45,098 nt of DNA. Source: JBBSGD01 sp038254435. Its GTDB lineage: Bacteria; Actinomycetota; CADDZG01; WHSQ01. The position numbers were made by a program, and so were the translations under genes. How positions within the stretch are numbered: the stretch's first letter is position 1; each line of letters starts with the position of its first letter. The notes beneath the pieces were generated by a model, which saw only the letters and a program-made list of their open reading frames with translations, ran no database searches and was not told the DNA's origin. Shown here one piece after another: positions 24,390 through 32,669 of the stretch. The DNA lies in NCBI GenBank assembly GCA_038254435.1, contig JBBSGD010000012.1, positions 1-45,098 of the forward strand, in the 5' to 3' direction.

Positions 24390-25193
24390 TCAGTTGGCGA
24401 CTTCGAGCGAGCGAGCATTCGTCCAGCGTTCGGTCAACTCGGAAAAGATGCGGGTCGCCTGCACGACGTCTCCGGCTGCCAGCGACTCGACGCAGCCCCA
24501 GACCTGGCCGGCGGCATGATCCTCGACCAGCTCGTCCTCGGAGAAGATCCCGGCAACGGACCCGTAATCGAGCTCGAGCAGACCATCGTCCTCGAACCCG
24601 CCCAGCCATTCGCCCAGCTCCTTGAGCGCCTCCACGACGCTTTCCTCGATCCAGGACTCCTCCAGGACCGCGATGGCCTTGACTACCCGTTCACACGCGC
24701 TGAACAGCGAGCTCTCGTAGCGGATACGGAGCCCTCGAGAGTCTTCCGTGAGGATGCGCTGGGAGTCCTCGAAAGCGACGAACCAGCGAATCGGGACGTG
24801 CCAGTTGGCGTGAACGATGTGGCTGCGAACCTCGGGCAAACGATCGGCCAGGGCGGCCAGCTCACTCGCCGCCCGGCGGGCCTCGGCCTCGGGCACGAAG
24901 GCCTCTGCGACTTCGTCGGGCAAGCTCGCCCGGAAGGCGATGAGGCCCGACAACATCCTGAGGCGCGTTCGCCACGGACACACCAGAATGGTCCCATCGA
25001 CGGTGCGCATGAACGCTCCCTCGGCGAAACCTCCGGCTCCGCCCCCGGGCAGAGAGCCAGACAGGAGCCAGCGGCGCGATGAGCGCAGATCTACCGCCTC
25101 GCCTTCGCCCGAGGTGGTCGGCCAGCGCCGGCGCTCCTCCTCGGGAAACGAGGCAAGCCGCTGGTAGACACGCAGATAGGAGGTGCGAACCAT
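24390..25193 (-). CDS. Conserved actinobacterial protein of unknown function
   Basis: 267 residues. It starts MVRTSYLRVYQRLASFPEEE, contains RTVDGTILVCPWRTRLRMLS, a central HANWHVPIRWFVAFEDSQRI and an acidic helical C-terminal half (ALKELGEWLGGFEDDGLLEL). No signal peptide or membrane segment is present. I have seen this start and the ILVCPWR and HIVxANWHVPxRWF elements as conserved in actinobacterial genomes, always without a function. It is divergent from the leucine dehydrogenase operon, 113 bp away. Confidence 0.7.
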   Translation of the reverse strand: MVRTSYLRVYQRLASFPEEERRRWPTTSGEGEAVDLRSSRRWLLSGSLPGGGAGGFAEGAFMRTVDGTILVCPWRTRLRMLSGLIAFRASLPDEVAEAFVPEAEARRAASELAALADRLPEVRSHIVHANWHVPIRWFVAFEDSQRILTEDSRGLRIRYESSLFSACERVVKAIAVLEESWIEESVVEALKELGEWLGGFEDDGLLELDYGSVAGIFSEDELVEDHAAGQVWGCVESLAAGDVVQATRIFSELTERWTNARSLEVAN

Positions 25194-25306
25194 GGTCTCG
25201 ATGGTAGCGGCTCGGGTGCCTGTGACATCTTGCTGCCCCGGTTACCATCGATGAAAACTCCGGGCGCAGCGCAAGAGGCGCTGCGACTACAAGGGGGCTG
25301 CTAGAC

Positions 25307-26392
25307 ATGAGCGTCTTCGAGCGCATCAAGGGCGATGGTTACGAGCAGGTGGTGTTCTGCTCCGACGACCACTCAGGTCTTCGAGCCATCATCGCAATTC
25401 ACTCCACCGCACTGGGTCCCGCATTGGGCGGGACCCGTTTTTATCCCTACGCCAGCGAAGAGGCGGCGCTCGTCGACGTCCTTCGGCTGGCACGCGGCAT
25501 GACGTACAAGGCAGCGGCGGCGGGACTCGATCTCGGCGGGGGCAAGGCCGTTATCCTGGGCGACCCCAAGCGCGCCAAGTCCGAGTCGCTGCTCCGCGCC
25601 TACGGCCGCTTCGTGGAGACGCTCGGAGGCCGCTACATCACTGCCGAGGACGTAGGCACCTCCCTCGAGGACATGGACACGGTGCGGCGCGAGAGCCGCT
25701 GGGTGACCGGCTGCTCCCACGCCTACGGCGGCTCGGGGGACCCTTCGCCGGTCACGGCCTACGGGGTGGTTCAGGGGATCAAGTCTTGCGCGCTCGAGGT
25801 CTTCGGCGATCCTTCCCTCAAAGGACGCACGGTTGCGCTGCAGGGCGTGGGGAAGGTCGGCCACGCTCTGTGCGGCTACCTCGTCGAAGAGGGGGCCGAG
25901 GTAACGATAGGCGACATCGACGTCGACAACCTGGGCAGGGCCATCAGCGACTTCGGCGTAGACAGTGTGCCGCTCGAAAAGATCCACGCGCTCGAGTGCG
26001 ACATCTTTGCGCCCTGCGCGCTGGGGGCCTCGATCAACGACGACACTATTGGCGACCTCAAATGCCGCGTTATCGCCGGTTCCGCAAACAACCAGCTCGA
26101 ACGACCCGAGCACGGAGACAAGCTCAACGCGATGGGCATCCTCTACGCCCCGGACTTCGTGATCAACGCCGGCGGGCTCATCAACGTCGAGGATGAGCTG
26201 CGCGGCTACGAGCGTGACCGGGCCATGAAACGCGTCGAGGGCATCTACAGGGCCCTGCAGCTCATCTTCCAGATGTCCCGCCAAAAGGGGATCTCAACTG
26301 CGCAGGGGGCCGAGGAGTATGCCAAGGCCCGCATCGAGAAGATCAGCCGCATCCGGTTGCTGCGCACTGCCGAGTACGGAACCCTCAGCTAG
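25307..26392 (+). CDS. Leucine (branched-chain amino acid) dehydrogenase
   Basis: 361 residues. The catalytic residues fall where they do in Bacillus leucine dehydrogenase: K68 in GMTYKAAAAG, K80 in LGGGKAVI and D115 in TAEDVGTS. The NAD+ motif GVGKVG is at 180-185. The enzyme oxidatively deaminates Leu, Val and Ile to the 2-oxo acids. Its stop overlaps the next start by one base, so it is the head of an operon with a 2-oxoacid dehydrogenase that would use the products. Valine or phenylalanine dehydrogenases are close relatives, but the context favours branched chains. Confidence 0.9.
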   Translation: MSVFERIKGDGYEQVVFCSDDHSGLRAIIAIHSTALGPALGGTRFYPYASEEAALVDVLRLARGMTYKAAAAGLDLGGGKAVILGDPKRAKSESLLRAYGRFVETLGGRYITAEDVGTSLEDMDTVRRESRWVTGCSHAYGGSGDPSPVTAYGVVQGIKSCALEVFGDPSLKGRTVALQGVGKVGHALCGYLVEEGAEVTIGDIDVDNLGRAISDFGVDSVPLEKIHALECDIFAPCALGASINDDTIGDLKCRVIAGSANNQLERPEHGDKLNAMGILYAPDFVINAGGLINVEDELRGYERDRAMKRVEGIYRALQLIFQMSRQKGISTAQGAEEYAKARIEKISRIRLLRTAEYGTLS

Positions 26393-27471
26393 TGAGCGCC
26401 GTCGAGACCCTCCGCTACCTCGGCGACGGAAGGGACCTCAAGGACAAGGACCTGCCCGGCGGGCTGTCCGAGAAAGACCTTCTCGAGCTGTTCCGCCGGC
26501 TCGTTCATCTGCGCACCTTCGATGAGCGGGCGGTAGCGCTCCAGCGCCAGGGGCGCATCGGCACCTATCCCTTGTACTGGGGCGAGGAAGGAACCCAGGC
26601 GGGGCCCCTTTATGCGTGCCGGGACGACGACTGGGTCTTTCCCTCCTACCGGCAGTGCGCCGTCGGCACGCTGCGCGGGGTGCCGATCGCCACGATCCTT
26701 GGCTGGGTGCGCGGCTACAACGGACCGAGCGGCTTCTACGATCCCGCAGAGCACCGGGTCGGACCCATCTGTGTGCCCATAGGCACTCATCTCCCACACG
26801 CAGTGGGAGTTGCGTGGGCGGCCAAGATAAAGGGTCAGGACACCGCCTCGCTGGCGTGGTTCGGCGATGGAGCGACCTCCGAGGGCGACTTCCACGAGGC
26901 CCTCAACTTCGCCTCGGTGTTCAAGACCGCCACCGTGTTCTTCTGCACCAACAACCAGTGGGCGATCTCCACGCCGATCTCGCGTCAGACCGGGGCCAGA
27001 GCCATCGTCGACAAGGCGGTCGCCTACGGAATCCACGGCGTGCGCGTCGACGGCTTCGACCCGGTCGCGTGCTGGAAGGCGACAAGGGACGCGCTCGAGC
27101 GCGGCCGCGCCGGACAGGGCCCGACCCTCATCGAGGCGTTCTGCTACCGGCTGGGAGCGCACGGGACCGCCGACGATCCCAAGCTCTACCGCGACGAGGG
27201 CGAGGTTGCCAAGTGGCGCCCCCTCGAGCCCGTTGGACGCATGCGCGGCTACCTCGAGCGGCAAGGGCTCATCGACGAGGCCACAATCGAGGCCTTTGCA
27301 GCCGAGGCAAAGGACAAGATCGCCCAGGGCATCAAGGACATGGAAGCGGTCGGGGAGCTCGACGAGGCCATTCTGTTCACGAACGTATACGCCTCGGAGA
27401 TGCCGTGGACCTTCACCGAGGGCCTCGAGGAGCTGCGCGCCTCCAAGGCGGCACAGAGAGCGGGCTCGTGA
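26392..27471 (+). CDS. 2-oxoacid dehydrogenase E1 component, alpha subunit (probably branched-chain)
   Basis: 359 residues from a GTG overlapping the previous stop. ALQRQGRIGTYPLYWGEEGT is the substrate-entry region. The thiamine diphosphate motif begins GDGATSEGDFHEALN at residue 158 and ends in CTNN. The phosphorylation-loop region is YRLGAHGTADDP. With E1-beta it decarboxylates 2-oxo acids and reductively acylates the E2 lipoyl arm. Pyruvate dehydrogenase alpha subunits look similar; the branched-chain call rests on the leucine dehydrogenase just upstream. Confidence 0.88.
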   Translation: MSAVETLRYLGDGRDLKDKDLPGGLSEKDLLELFRRLVHLRTFDERAVALQRQGRIGTYPLYWGEEGTQAGPLYACRDDDWVFPSYRQCAVGTLRGVPIATILGWVRGYNGPSGFYDPAEHRVGPICVPIGTHLPHAVGVAWAAKIKGQDTASLAWFGDGATSEGDFHEALNFASVFKTATVFFCTNNQWAISTPISRQTGARAIVDKAVAYGIHGVRVDGFDPVACWKATRDALERGRAGQGPTLIEAFCYRLGAHGTADDPKLYRDEGEVAKWRPLEPVGRMRGYLERQGLIDEATIEAFAAEAKDKIAQGIKDMEAVGELDEAILFTNVYASEMPWTFTEGLEELRASKAAQRAGS

Positions 27472-27487
27472 TGCACGGAGGCCAGAG

Positions 27488-28477
27488 GTGACCGAGCTGA
27501 ACATGGTCGAGGCGCTCAACGGCGCCATCACCCATGCGATGGCCAAGGATGACCGTGTCGTCATCATGGGCGAGGATGTCGCCCGCACCGGCGGGGTGTT
27601 CAGGGTAACCGCCGGGCTGCTCGACAAGTTTGGCGAGGCGCGCGTGATCGACACTCCTCTTGCCGAATCAGGCATCATCGGCGCGGCCATCGGCATGTCT
27701 CTCTACGGCCTTCGTCCCATCGTCGAGATTCAGTTCGATGCGTTCGTCTATCCGGGCTTCGAGCAGATCGTCGTGCACGCGGCCCGCTACGCATGGCGCA
27801 CCGGCGGCAAGCTGCCGGCGTCGATAGTCATCCGCATCCCCTTCGGCGGCGGCGTGCGCGCTCCCGAGCTGCACTCGGACTCGCCCGAGGCCCTGTTCTG
27901 TCACGTCCCCGGCCTCAAGGTCGTGTGCCCGACGACGCCCAAGGACGCGCACGACATGCTGCTCGCCGCCATCGAGCACCCCGACCCGGTCGTGTTCATG
28001 GAGCCCAAGAGGATCTACCGGGCCGGGCGCCAGGAGGTTCCCGACGACCCGGACTCAGACGATGATTCGATTCTCGCCACCGCGCGCACGGCACGCGAGG
28101 GGAGCGACCTCGCAATCTTCACGTACGGGGCGACGGTTCCCCTGTCTGTCCAGGCGGCGGACTCTCTTGCCACCCAGCGCGGCGTGCAAGCCCGGGTAAT
28201 CGATTTGCGCTCGCTCTATCCACTCGACGTCGGCGCCATCGAGGACCACACGAGATCGTGCGGGCGCGCCCTCGTGGTACACGAGGCCCCGCGCAGCGGC
28301 GGCCTCGGCGCGGAGGTCTCGAGCCTCATCCACGAACGCTGCATGCTCGACCTCGACGCACCCGCGCTGCGGGTGACGGGCTACGACGTGCCGTTCCCAC
28401 AGCTCGCCAACGAAGACGACTACCTGCCCAGCGTGGAGCGCATCAAGGCCGGGGCGCAAAGAGTGCTCGACTTCTGA
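27488..28477 (+). CDS. 2-oxoacid dehydrogenase E1 component, beta subunit
   Basis: 329 residues from GTG 27488 (VTELNMVEALNGAITHAMAK), with GGAGG upstream; a longer open frame upstream is a shadow of the E1-alpha gene. VVIMGEDVARTGGVFRVTAG, DTPLAESGIIGAAIGMSLYG, IVEIQFDAFVYPGFEQI and HSDSPEALFCHVPGLKVVCP are family hallmarks. The last contains the conserved His of the active site. The C-terminal transketolase domain has VIDLRSLYPLDVGAIEDHTR. It starts 16 bp after E1-alpha and ends one base into the E2 start. Confidence 0.92.
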   Translation: MTELNMVEALNGAITHAMAKDDRVVIMGEDVARTGGVFRVTAGLLDKFGEARVIDTPLAESGIIGAAIGMSLYGLRPIVEIQFDAFVYPGFEQIVVHAARYAWRTGGKLPASIVIRIPFGGGVRAPELHSDSPEALFCHVPGLKVVCPTTPKDAHDMLLAAIEHPDPVVFMEPKRIYRAGRQEVPDDPDSDDDSILATARTAREGSDLAIFTYGATVPLSVQAADSLATQRGVQARVIDLRSLYPLDVGAIEDHTRSCGRALVVHEAPRSGGLGAEVSSLIHERCMLDLDAPALRVTGYDVPFPQLANEDDYLPSVERIKAGAQRVLDF

Positions 28478-29730
28478 TGCCCGATTTCAAGCTGCCCGAT
28501 CTCGGTGAGGGCGTCACCGAGGCTGAGGTCGACACCTGGCTCGTAGAGGAAGGCGACGAGGTCGCAGAGGATGACCTAATCGTTGAGGTCATCACCGACA
28601 AGGCGACGGCGGAGATCCCCTCGCCGTACGAGGGCACCATCACCAAGATCCATGTTGCGGCGGGCGCCATCGTGCCGGTCGGTACCGTCCTCATCTCGAT
28701 CGGCGAGGCGGCTCCGAGCGCGCAGCAAGGAACCACGGGACAGGACACGCCGGCCGAGGGCGCGGTCCCGGCCGGGAACAGGGACATCACCCAAGCTCCC
28801 CGCACGGCTCCGGCGCCGGAGTCGGAGTCACGTGCGGATGATCGCTCTGGCGCCGTCAAGGCGATGCCGCCCGTGCGCAGGCTGGCGCGCAGGCTCGACG
28901 TGGACATAACCTCGGTGGCGGGGTCCGGGCCCGGCGGCCGGATCGTGCGCGACGACGTGGTAGTCGCGTCACGCGGCAACGGAGCCGAGCGAGCGGCTCC
29001 CGATCGTATGCGCTCTGCGCCTGCGACTCCGTCCGGCGGCCGCCGGGAGCCACTGCGCGGGGTGCGGCGCGTGATCGCCGAGCGGATGAGCGAAGCGCAC
29101 CGAATCGTGCCCTCGGTAACGCACGTCGAAGAGTGCGACGTCACCGAGCTCGAGGCGACGCGCAAGCTCGCAAACGAGCGCTCGCCGCAAGCCACGCGGC
29201 TCACCTTCCTGCCCTTCGTCGTCAAGGCGGCGATCGTTTGCCTGAGGGACTATCCGGCCCTCAACGCGTCGCTCGACGAGGCGGCAGGCGAGATCGTCTA
29301 TCACGACAGCTTCGACATCGGTGTGGCAGTCGACACGCCGTCGGGGCTGATGGTGCCGGTCGTTAAAGGGGCCGCGGACAAGACGTTGCGCGAGCTCGCC
29401 GCGGACATCGACGGCCTGGCCGAACGAGCGCGCGCCGGCAGCCTCGGGCACGATGAGCTCACCGGATCGACCTTCACTATCACGAGCCCGGGCCGCTTCG
29501 GCGGCTTGATGGCGTCGCCGATCGTCTTTCACCCGCAGTCGGCGATCCTCGGCGTCCACCGTGCCGGGGACCGGCCGGTGGTGCGCGACGGGCAGGTCGT
29601 CGCCCGGCGAATGATGAACCTGTCGATCACCTTCGACCACCGGATCCTCGACGGGATGACGGCGGCGCGGGCCATGCTCGACCTCGTGAGGCTGCTCGAG
29701 CACCCGGCCGTGCTCGCTATAGCGGACTGA
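28477..29730 (+). CDS. 2-oxoacid dehydrogenase E2 component (dihydrolipoamide acyltransferase)
   Basis: 417 residues, ATG overlapping the previous stop (TGATG). One lipoyl domain at 1-77 with K42 in EVITDKATAEIPSP, a Pro/Ala-rich linker to about 128, a peripheral subunit-binding domain at about 131-162 (VRRLARRLDVDITSVAGSGP), then the acyltransferase domain. The active-site His388 lies in HRILDGMTAARAM. A single lipoyl domain fits branched-chain E2. No E3 gene follows, so the complex must borrow dihydrolipoamide dehydrogenase from elsewhere. Confidence 0.93.
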   Translation: MPDFKLPDLGEGVTEAEVDTWLVEEGDEVAEDDLIVEVITDKATAEIPSPYEGTITKIHVAAGAIVPVGTVLISIGEAAPSAQQGTTGQDTPAEGAVPAGNRDITQAPRTAPAPESESRADDRSGAVKAMPPVRRLARRLDVDITSVAGSGPGGRIVRDDVVVASRGNGAERAAPDRMRSAPATPSGGRREPLRGVRRVIAERMSEAHRIVPSVTHVEECDVTELEATRKLANERSPQATRLTFLPFVVKAAIVCLRDYPALNASLDEAAGEIVYHDSFDIGVAVDTPSGLMVPVVKGAADKTLRELAADIDGLAERARAGSLGHDELTGSTFTITSPGRFGGLMASPIVFHPQSAILGVHRAGDRPVVRDGQVVARRMMNLSITFDHRILDGMTAARAMLDLVRLLEHPAVLAIAD

Positions 29731-29750
29731 CGACGTAACCGCGCCCCCGG

Positions 29751-29762
29751 ATCGTATACGAT
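29751..29762. promoter_or_regulatory. Perfect 12-bp palindrome, candidate operator of the FCD-type GntR regulator
   Basis: ATCGTATACGAT is its own reverse complement and lies in the 88-bp gap before the flavin reductase gene, the first of the HPA operon. Operators of the FadR/FCD class of GntR proteins commonly have a GTATAC-centred palindrome, and such a regulator is the second gene of this operon. Binding is inferred, not shown. Confidence 0.6.
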
Positions 29763-29818
29763 TTGGCCGTCGGAGCGGCGGGGAAGCGGCGCCCAGGGCG
29801 CTCGCCCGAGGGAGGTGA

Positions 29819-30346
29819 ATGGACGCAATCGCACTTCGCAGCGCGCTCGGCAGGTTCGGCTCGGGCGTGACCATAGTGAGCATCGAGGCAGACGACGGAC
29901 CGCACGGCCTAACCGTCAACGCGTTCACCTCGGTGTCCCTTCAGCCCCCCCTGGTGCTGGTGTCGATCAACCAGCGTGCGCGCGGCCACTCTCTGCTCGC
30001 CGGTCACCCGTTCACCGTCAACGTCCTCGGCGCGGAGCAAGAGTCGGTCGCACGCCACTTCGCGGGCCACCGTCACGGCGCCGGCGACTTTACCTGGATC
30101 AACGGAGCAGTCGCCCCGCGTCTGCTCGACCCCCTTGCCTTCTTCGAGTGCACGCCGTGGCGCACCTACGAGGGAGGTGACCATTCGCTCTACGTCGGCG
30201 AGGTAGTGAACTTCGGGCACCGTGACGGGCGGGCCCTTGGCTTCTACGCAGGCGGCTTCACCGAGCTCGCCGAGCCGGGCCCCGGGGAACGGCCCTTCCC
30301 CTACGACGTCTTCGAGCTTCCTTACGATGCCTATGAACAAACATGA
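29819..30346 (+). CDS. hpaC: Flavin reductase, small component of 4-hydroxyphenylacetate 3-monooxygenase (HpaC-like)
   Basis: 175 residues with GGGAGGTG ahead of the ATG. FGSGVTIVSIEADDGPHGLT, VNAFTSVSLQPPLVLVSINQ, HPFTVNVLGAEQESVARHFA and DHSLYVGEVVNFGHRDGRAL are the flavin reductase-like fold (PF01613) with the FMN/FAD loop. It would supply FADH2 or FMNH2 to HpaB, which lies 3.8 kb downstream in the same direction. The last 14-20 bases overlap the regulator gene. Confidence 0.88.
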   Translation: MDAIALRSALGRFGSGVTIVSIEADDGPHGLTVNAFTSVSLQPPLVLVSINQRARGHSLLAGHPFTVNVLGAEQESVARHFAGHRHGAGDFTWINGAVAPRLLDPLAFFECTPWRTYEGGDHSLYVGEVVNFGHRDGRALGFYAGGFTELAEPGPGERPFPYDVFELPYDAYEQT

Positions 30347-31010
30347 GCGCACTTACGCAGTGATTCGCGAACGCATACTGAGCGGAGGCTACGGGCCGGG
30401 GCACCGGCTCGTCCTCGATACCATCGCGAAAGAGCTCAGCGTCAGCGCGGTTCCGGTGCGCGAGGCGTTGCGCAGGCTCGAGGCGGAAGGTTGGGTCATC
30501 TACAGACGCAACGCCGGTGCTCAGGTGGCGCCCGTGGACTCAAGCACCTGGGAAGCGGTCATGCACGCGCTCGCCCTACTCGAAGGCTACGCGACCGCGC
30601 TGGCCGCCCCCCATCTTTCTGAGGCCGATATCGAGGACCTGCGATGCAGAAACCAGGCTGCCGCCCACGCCCTTGAGAAGCTGGATCTCATCGAGTTCAC
30701 GCGGCTCAACCGGGTCTTTCACTTCGCCATCTATGGAACGCGCTGCCCCAATCCCTACCTGGTCGAGCTCTTGGGCGACACGTGGGACCGGCTCGACGCA
30801 ATCAGGCGCACAGTGTTCACTTCCATCCCCAATCGCGGCTGGGACTCGGTCACCGAGCACGACGAGCTCATCGCCCTCATCGAAGGACGCGCCGGGCGGC
30901 AAGAGATCGAGAGCGCGGCCCGCATGCACAAGCTCCGTACCATCGAGGCTTACAACGAGGCCGCCACGCGGCCGCAAGAAGGAATCGAACAAGGAGAAAC
31001 GGTTGGCTGA
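30333..31010 (+). CDS. GntR-family regulator, FadR/FCD subfamily
   Basis: 225 residues from ATG 30333 (ATG 30327 is an alternative); the start lies inside the flavin reductase gene. Winged helix: IRERILSGGYGPGHRLVLDT, then IAKELSVSAVPVREALRRLE and EGWVIYRRNAGAQVAPVD. The FCD effector domain has six helices with the metal-binding Asp/His pattern (FTRLNRVFHFAIY, ...TEHDELIALIEG, ...MHKLRTIEAY). Effectors of such proteins are usually organic acids, here perhaps an HPA-pathway intermediate. Candidate operator at 29751. Confidence 0.9.
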   Translation: MNKHERTYAVIRERILSGGYGPGHRLVLDTIAKELSVSAVPVREALRRLEAEGWVIYRRNAGAQVAPVDSSTWEAVMHALALLEGYATALAAPHLSEADIEDLRCRNQAAAHALEKLDLIEFTRLNRVFHFAIYGTRCPNPYLVELLGDTWDRLDAIRRTVFTSIPNRGWDSVTEHDELIALIEGRAGRQEIESAARMHKLRTIEAYNEAATRPQEGIEQGETVG

Positions 31011-31923
31011 CAGAAGATCCGCAGGAGAGCTAAAGGGTTCCATAGTCCCGCTCGTGACGCCCTTTGACGACGACGGCGCTATCGACGAGTCCACGCTCGT
31101 CGACCTAATCGAATGGCAGATCGACTCGGGCAGCCACGGGCTGTCGGTGACCGGGACTACCGGCGAGCCCAGCTCGCTGACGCTGGAAGAGCGCGAGCGC
31201 ATGCTCGAGCTGGGGGCGAAAGCCATCAACTCGCGCGTGCCCTTCGTCCCCGGAACCGGCACCAACAACTACGAAGAGACCCTCCGACTGACACAGGCGG
31301 CGGCGCGACTCGGCGTCGACGCTGCGCTTGTCATCGTCCCTTACTACAACAAGCCCTCTCAGGAGGGGCTCTACCGCTACTTCGCACGCCTCGCCGGTGC
31401 GGTCGACGTGCCGCTCATCATCTACAACATCCCCGGGCGCACCGGCGTCAACATGACCCCTGCAACCATGGCTCGGCTGCGCCGCGCTCATCCCACCATC
31501 ATTGGAGTCAAGGAGTCCAACAAGGACTTCGAGCACGTCAGCCGGGTGCTGCATCAATGCGGGCGTGACTTCAACGTCTACTCCGGCATCGAGCTGCTCT
31601 GCTACCCGCTGCTCGCCATCGGGGGCGCCGGGCACGTCAGCGCAACTGCGAACGTCCTTCCGCGCGAGGTTGCGAGGCTCTATGAGTGCGTGGTGTCCGG
31701 GAACTGGAGTGAGGCGGTAGACCTTCACTACGAGCTGCTCGACATGAACGACGCTCTGTTTCTCGAGACCAACCCCGGTCCCCTCAAGTACGTGATGGGC
31801 AAGATGGGGACCATCACGCCCAACTACCGGCTGCCGCTGTGCGAGCCGTCCGAGGGAAATCGCGGCCGGCTCGACGAGGTCATCGACGCTTACGGTCTGA
31901 AGGCGCGCGGAGCCGCGCAGTGA
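31003..31923 (+). CDS. DapA-family (class I, Schiff-base) aldolase of the HPA operon
   Basis: 306 residues from TTG 31003, with AAGGAG seven bases ahead, overlapping the regulator's stop. The (beta/alpha)8 family signature is complete: GTTGE at 51-55, Y141 in YNIPGRTGVN, and the Schiff-base K170 in IIGVKESNKD. DHDPS makes a lysine precursor, but members of the family also cleave or condense other pyruvate-containing substrates. Its place between the HPA regulator and HpaG, with no HpaI in sight, suggests it cleaves 2,4-dihydroxyhept-2-ene-1,7-dioate to pyruvate and succinate semialdehyde. That role is inference. Confidence 0.88.
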   Translation: MADRRSAGELKGSIVPLVTPFDDDGAIDESTLVDLIEWQIDSGSHGLSVTGTTGEPSSLTLEERERMLELGAKAINSRVPFVPGTGTNNYEETLRLTQAAARLGVDAALVIVPYYNKPSQEGLYRYFARLAGAVDVPLIIYNIPGRTGVNMTPATMARLRRAHPTIIGVKESNKDFEHVSRVLHQCGRDFNVYSGIELLCYPLLAIGGAGHVSATANVLPREVARLYECVVSGNWSEAVDLHYELLDMNDALFLETNPGPLKYVMGKMGTITPNYRLPLCEPSEGNRGRLDEVIDAYGLKARGAAQ

Positions 31924-32669
31924 AAAGAGCCCGCTTCGTCGCCGGGGGCACGACCCACGAGGGCACGCTTGAGGACGGCGCTCTCGTCGATGAGTCCGGC
32001 GCCCGCCACCCGGTGGACGAGGTCACCTTCCTGCCGCCGGTGGTGCCGGGCAAGATCGTCGGCCTCGCGCTCAACTACGCAGACCACGCCGAGGAGCTGG
32101 GCATGGCAACGCCCGAGGACCCCGCCCTGTTCTTCAAGCCGAACAGCTCCCTTGCCGGCCACCTCAGTCCCGTCGTCTATCCGCCCGCCGTCGAGTACAT
32201 GCATTACGAGGTCGAGCTCGCAGCGGTGATCGGCCGCCACTGCCACAGAGTCGGGGCAGAACGGGCAGGCGACTACATCAAGGGCTACACGATCGCCAAC
32301 GACGTGACGGTGCGCGACTTCGTCAAGGACTTCTACCGCCCGCCCGTCAAGGCCAAATGCTGGGACACCTTCACGCCCATGGGTCCGTATCTCGTCGAAG
32401 ACGAGATCGATGCCAGCGCGCTCGAGCTGCGCGCCTACGTCAACGGTGAGCTGCGCCAGTCCGGGAACACCAAACAGCTCATCCGCAAGGCGCCGGAGCT
32501 CATCGAGTACATCTCCGAGTTCATGACTTTGGAGGAAAACGACGTCATCCTCACCGGCACGCCAAAAGGCGTAAGCCACGTCTATGCAGGCGACGTGATG
32601 CGCCTCGAAATTGACGGGCTCGGCGTGCTCGAGAATCCCGTCATCGCAGTCGAAGGGGGCCGCCAATGA
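31920..32669 (+). CDS. hpaG: FAH-family protein, HpaG-like decarboxylase/isomerase
   Basis: 249 residues from GTG 31920, overlapping the aldolase stop. VVPGKIVGLALNYADHAEEL, FFKPNSSL, HYEVELAAVIG (metal glutamates), GYTIANDVTVRD (metal aspartate), CWDTFTPMGPYLV and MTLEENDVILTGTPKGVSHV are the fumarylacetoacetate hydrolase fold. In the homoprotocatechuate pathway HpaG decarboxylates 5-oxopent-3-ene-1,2,5-tricarboxylate and isomerises the product. The enterobacterial enzyme is a fusion of two such domains; here only one is present. Confidence 0.88.
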   Translation: MKRARFVAGGTTHEGTLEDGALVDESGARHPVDEVTFLPPVVPGKIVGLALNYADHAEELGMATPEDPALFFKPNSSLAGHLSPVVYPPAVEYMHYEVELAAVIGRHCHRVGAERAGDYIKGYTIANDVTVRDFVKDFYRPPVKAKCWDTFTPMGPYLVEDEIDASALELRAYVNGELRQSGNTKQLIRKAPELIEYISEFMTLEENDVILTGTPKGVSHVYAGDVMRLEIDGLGVLENPVIAVEGGRQ

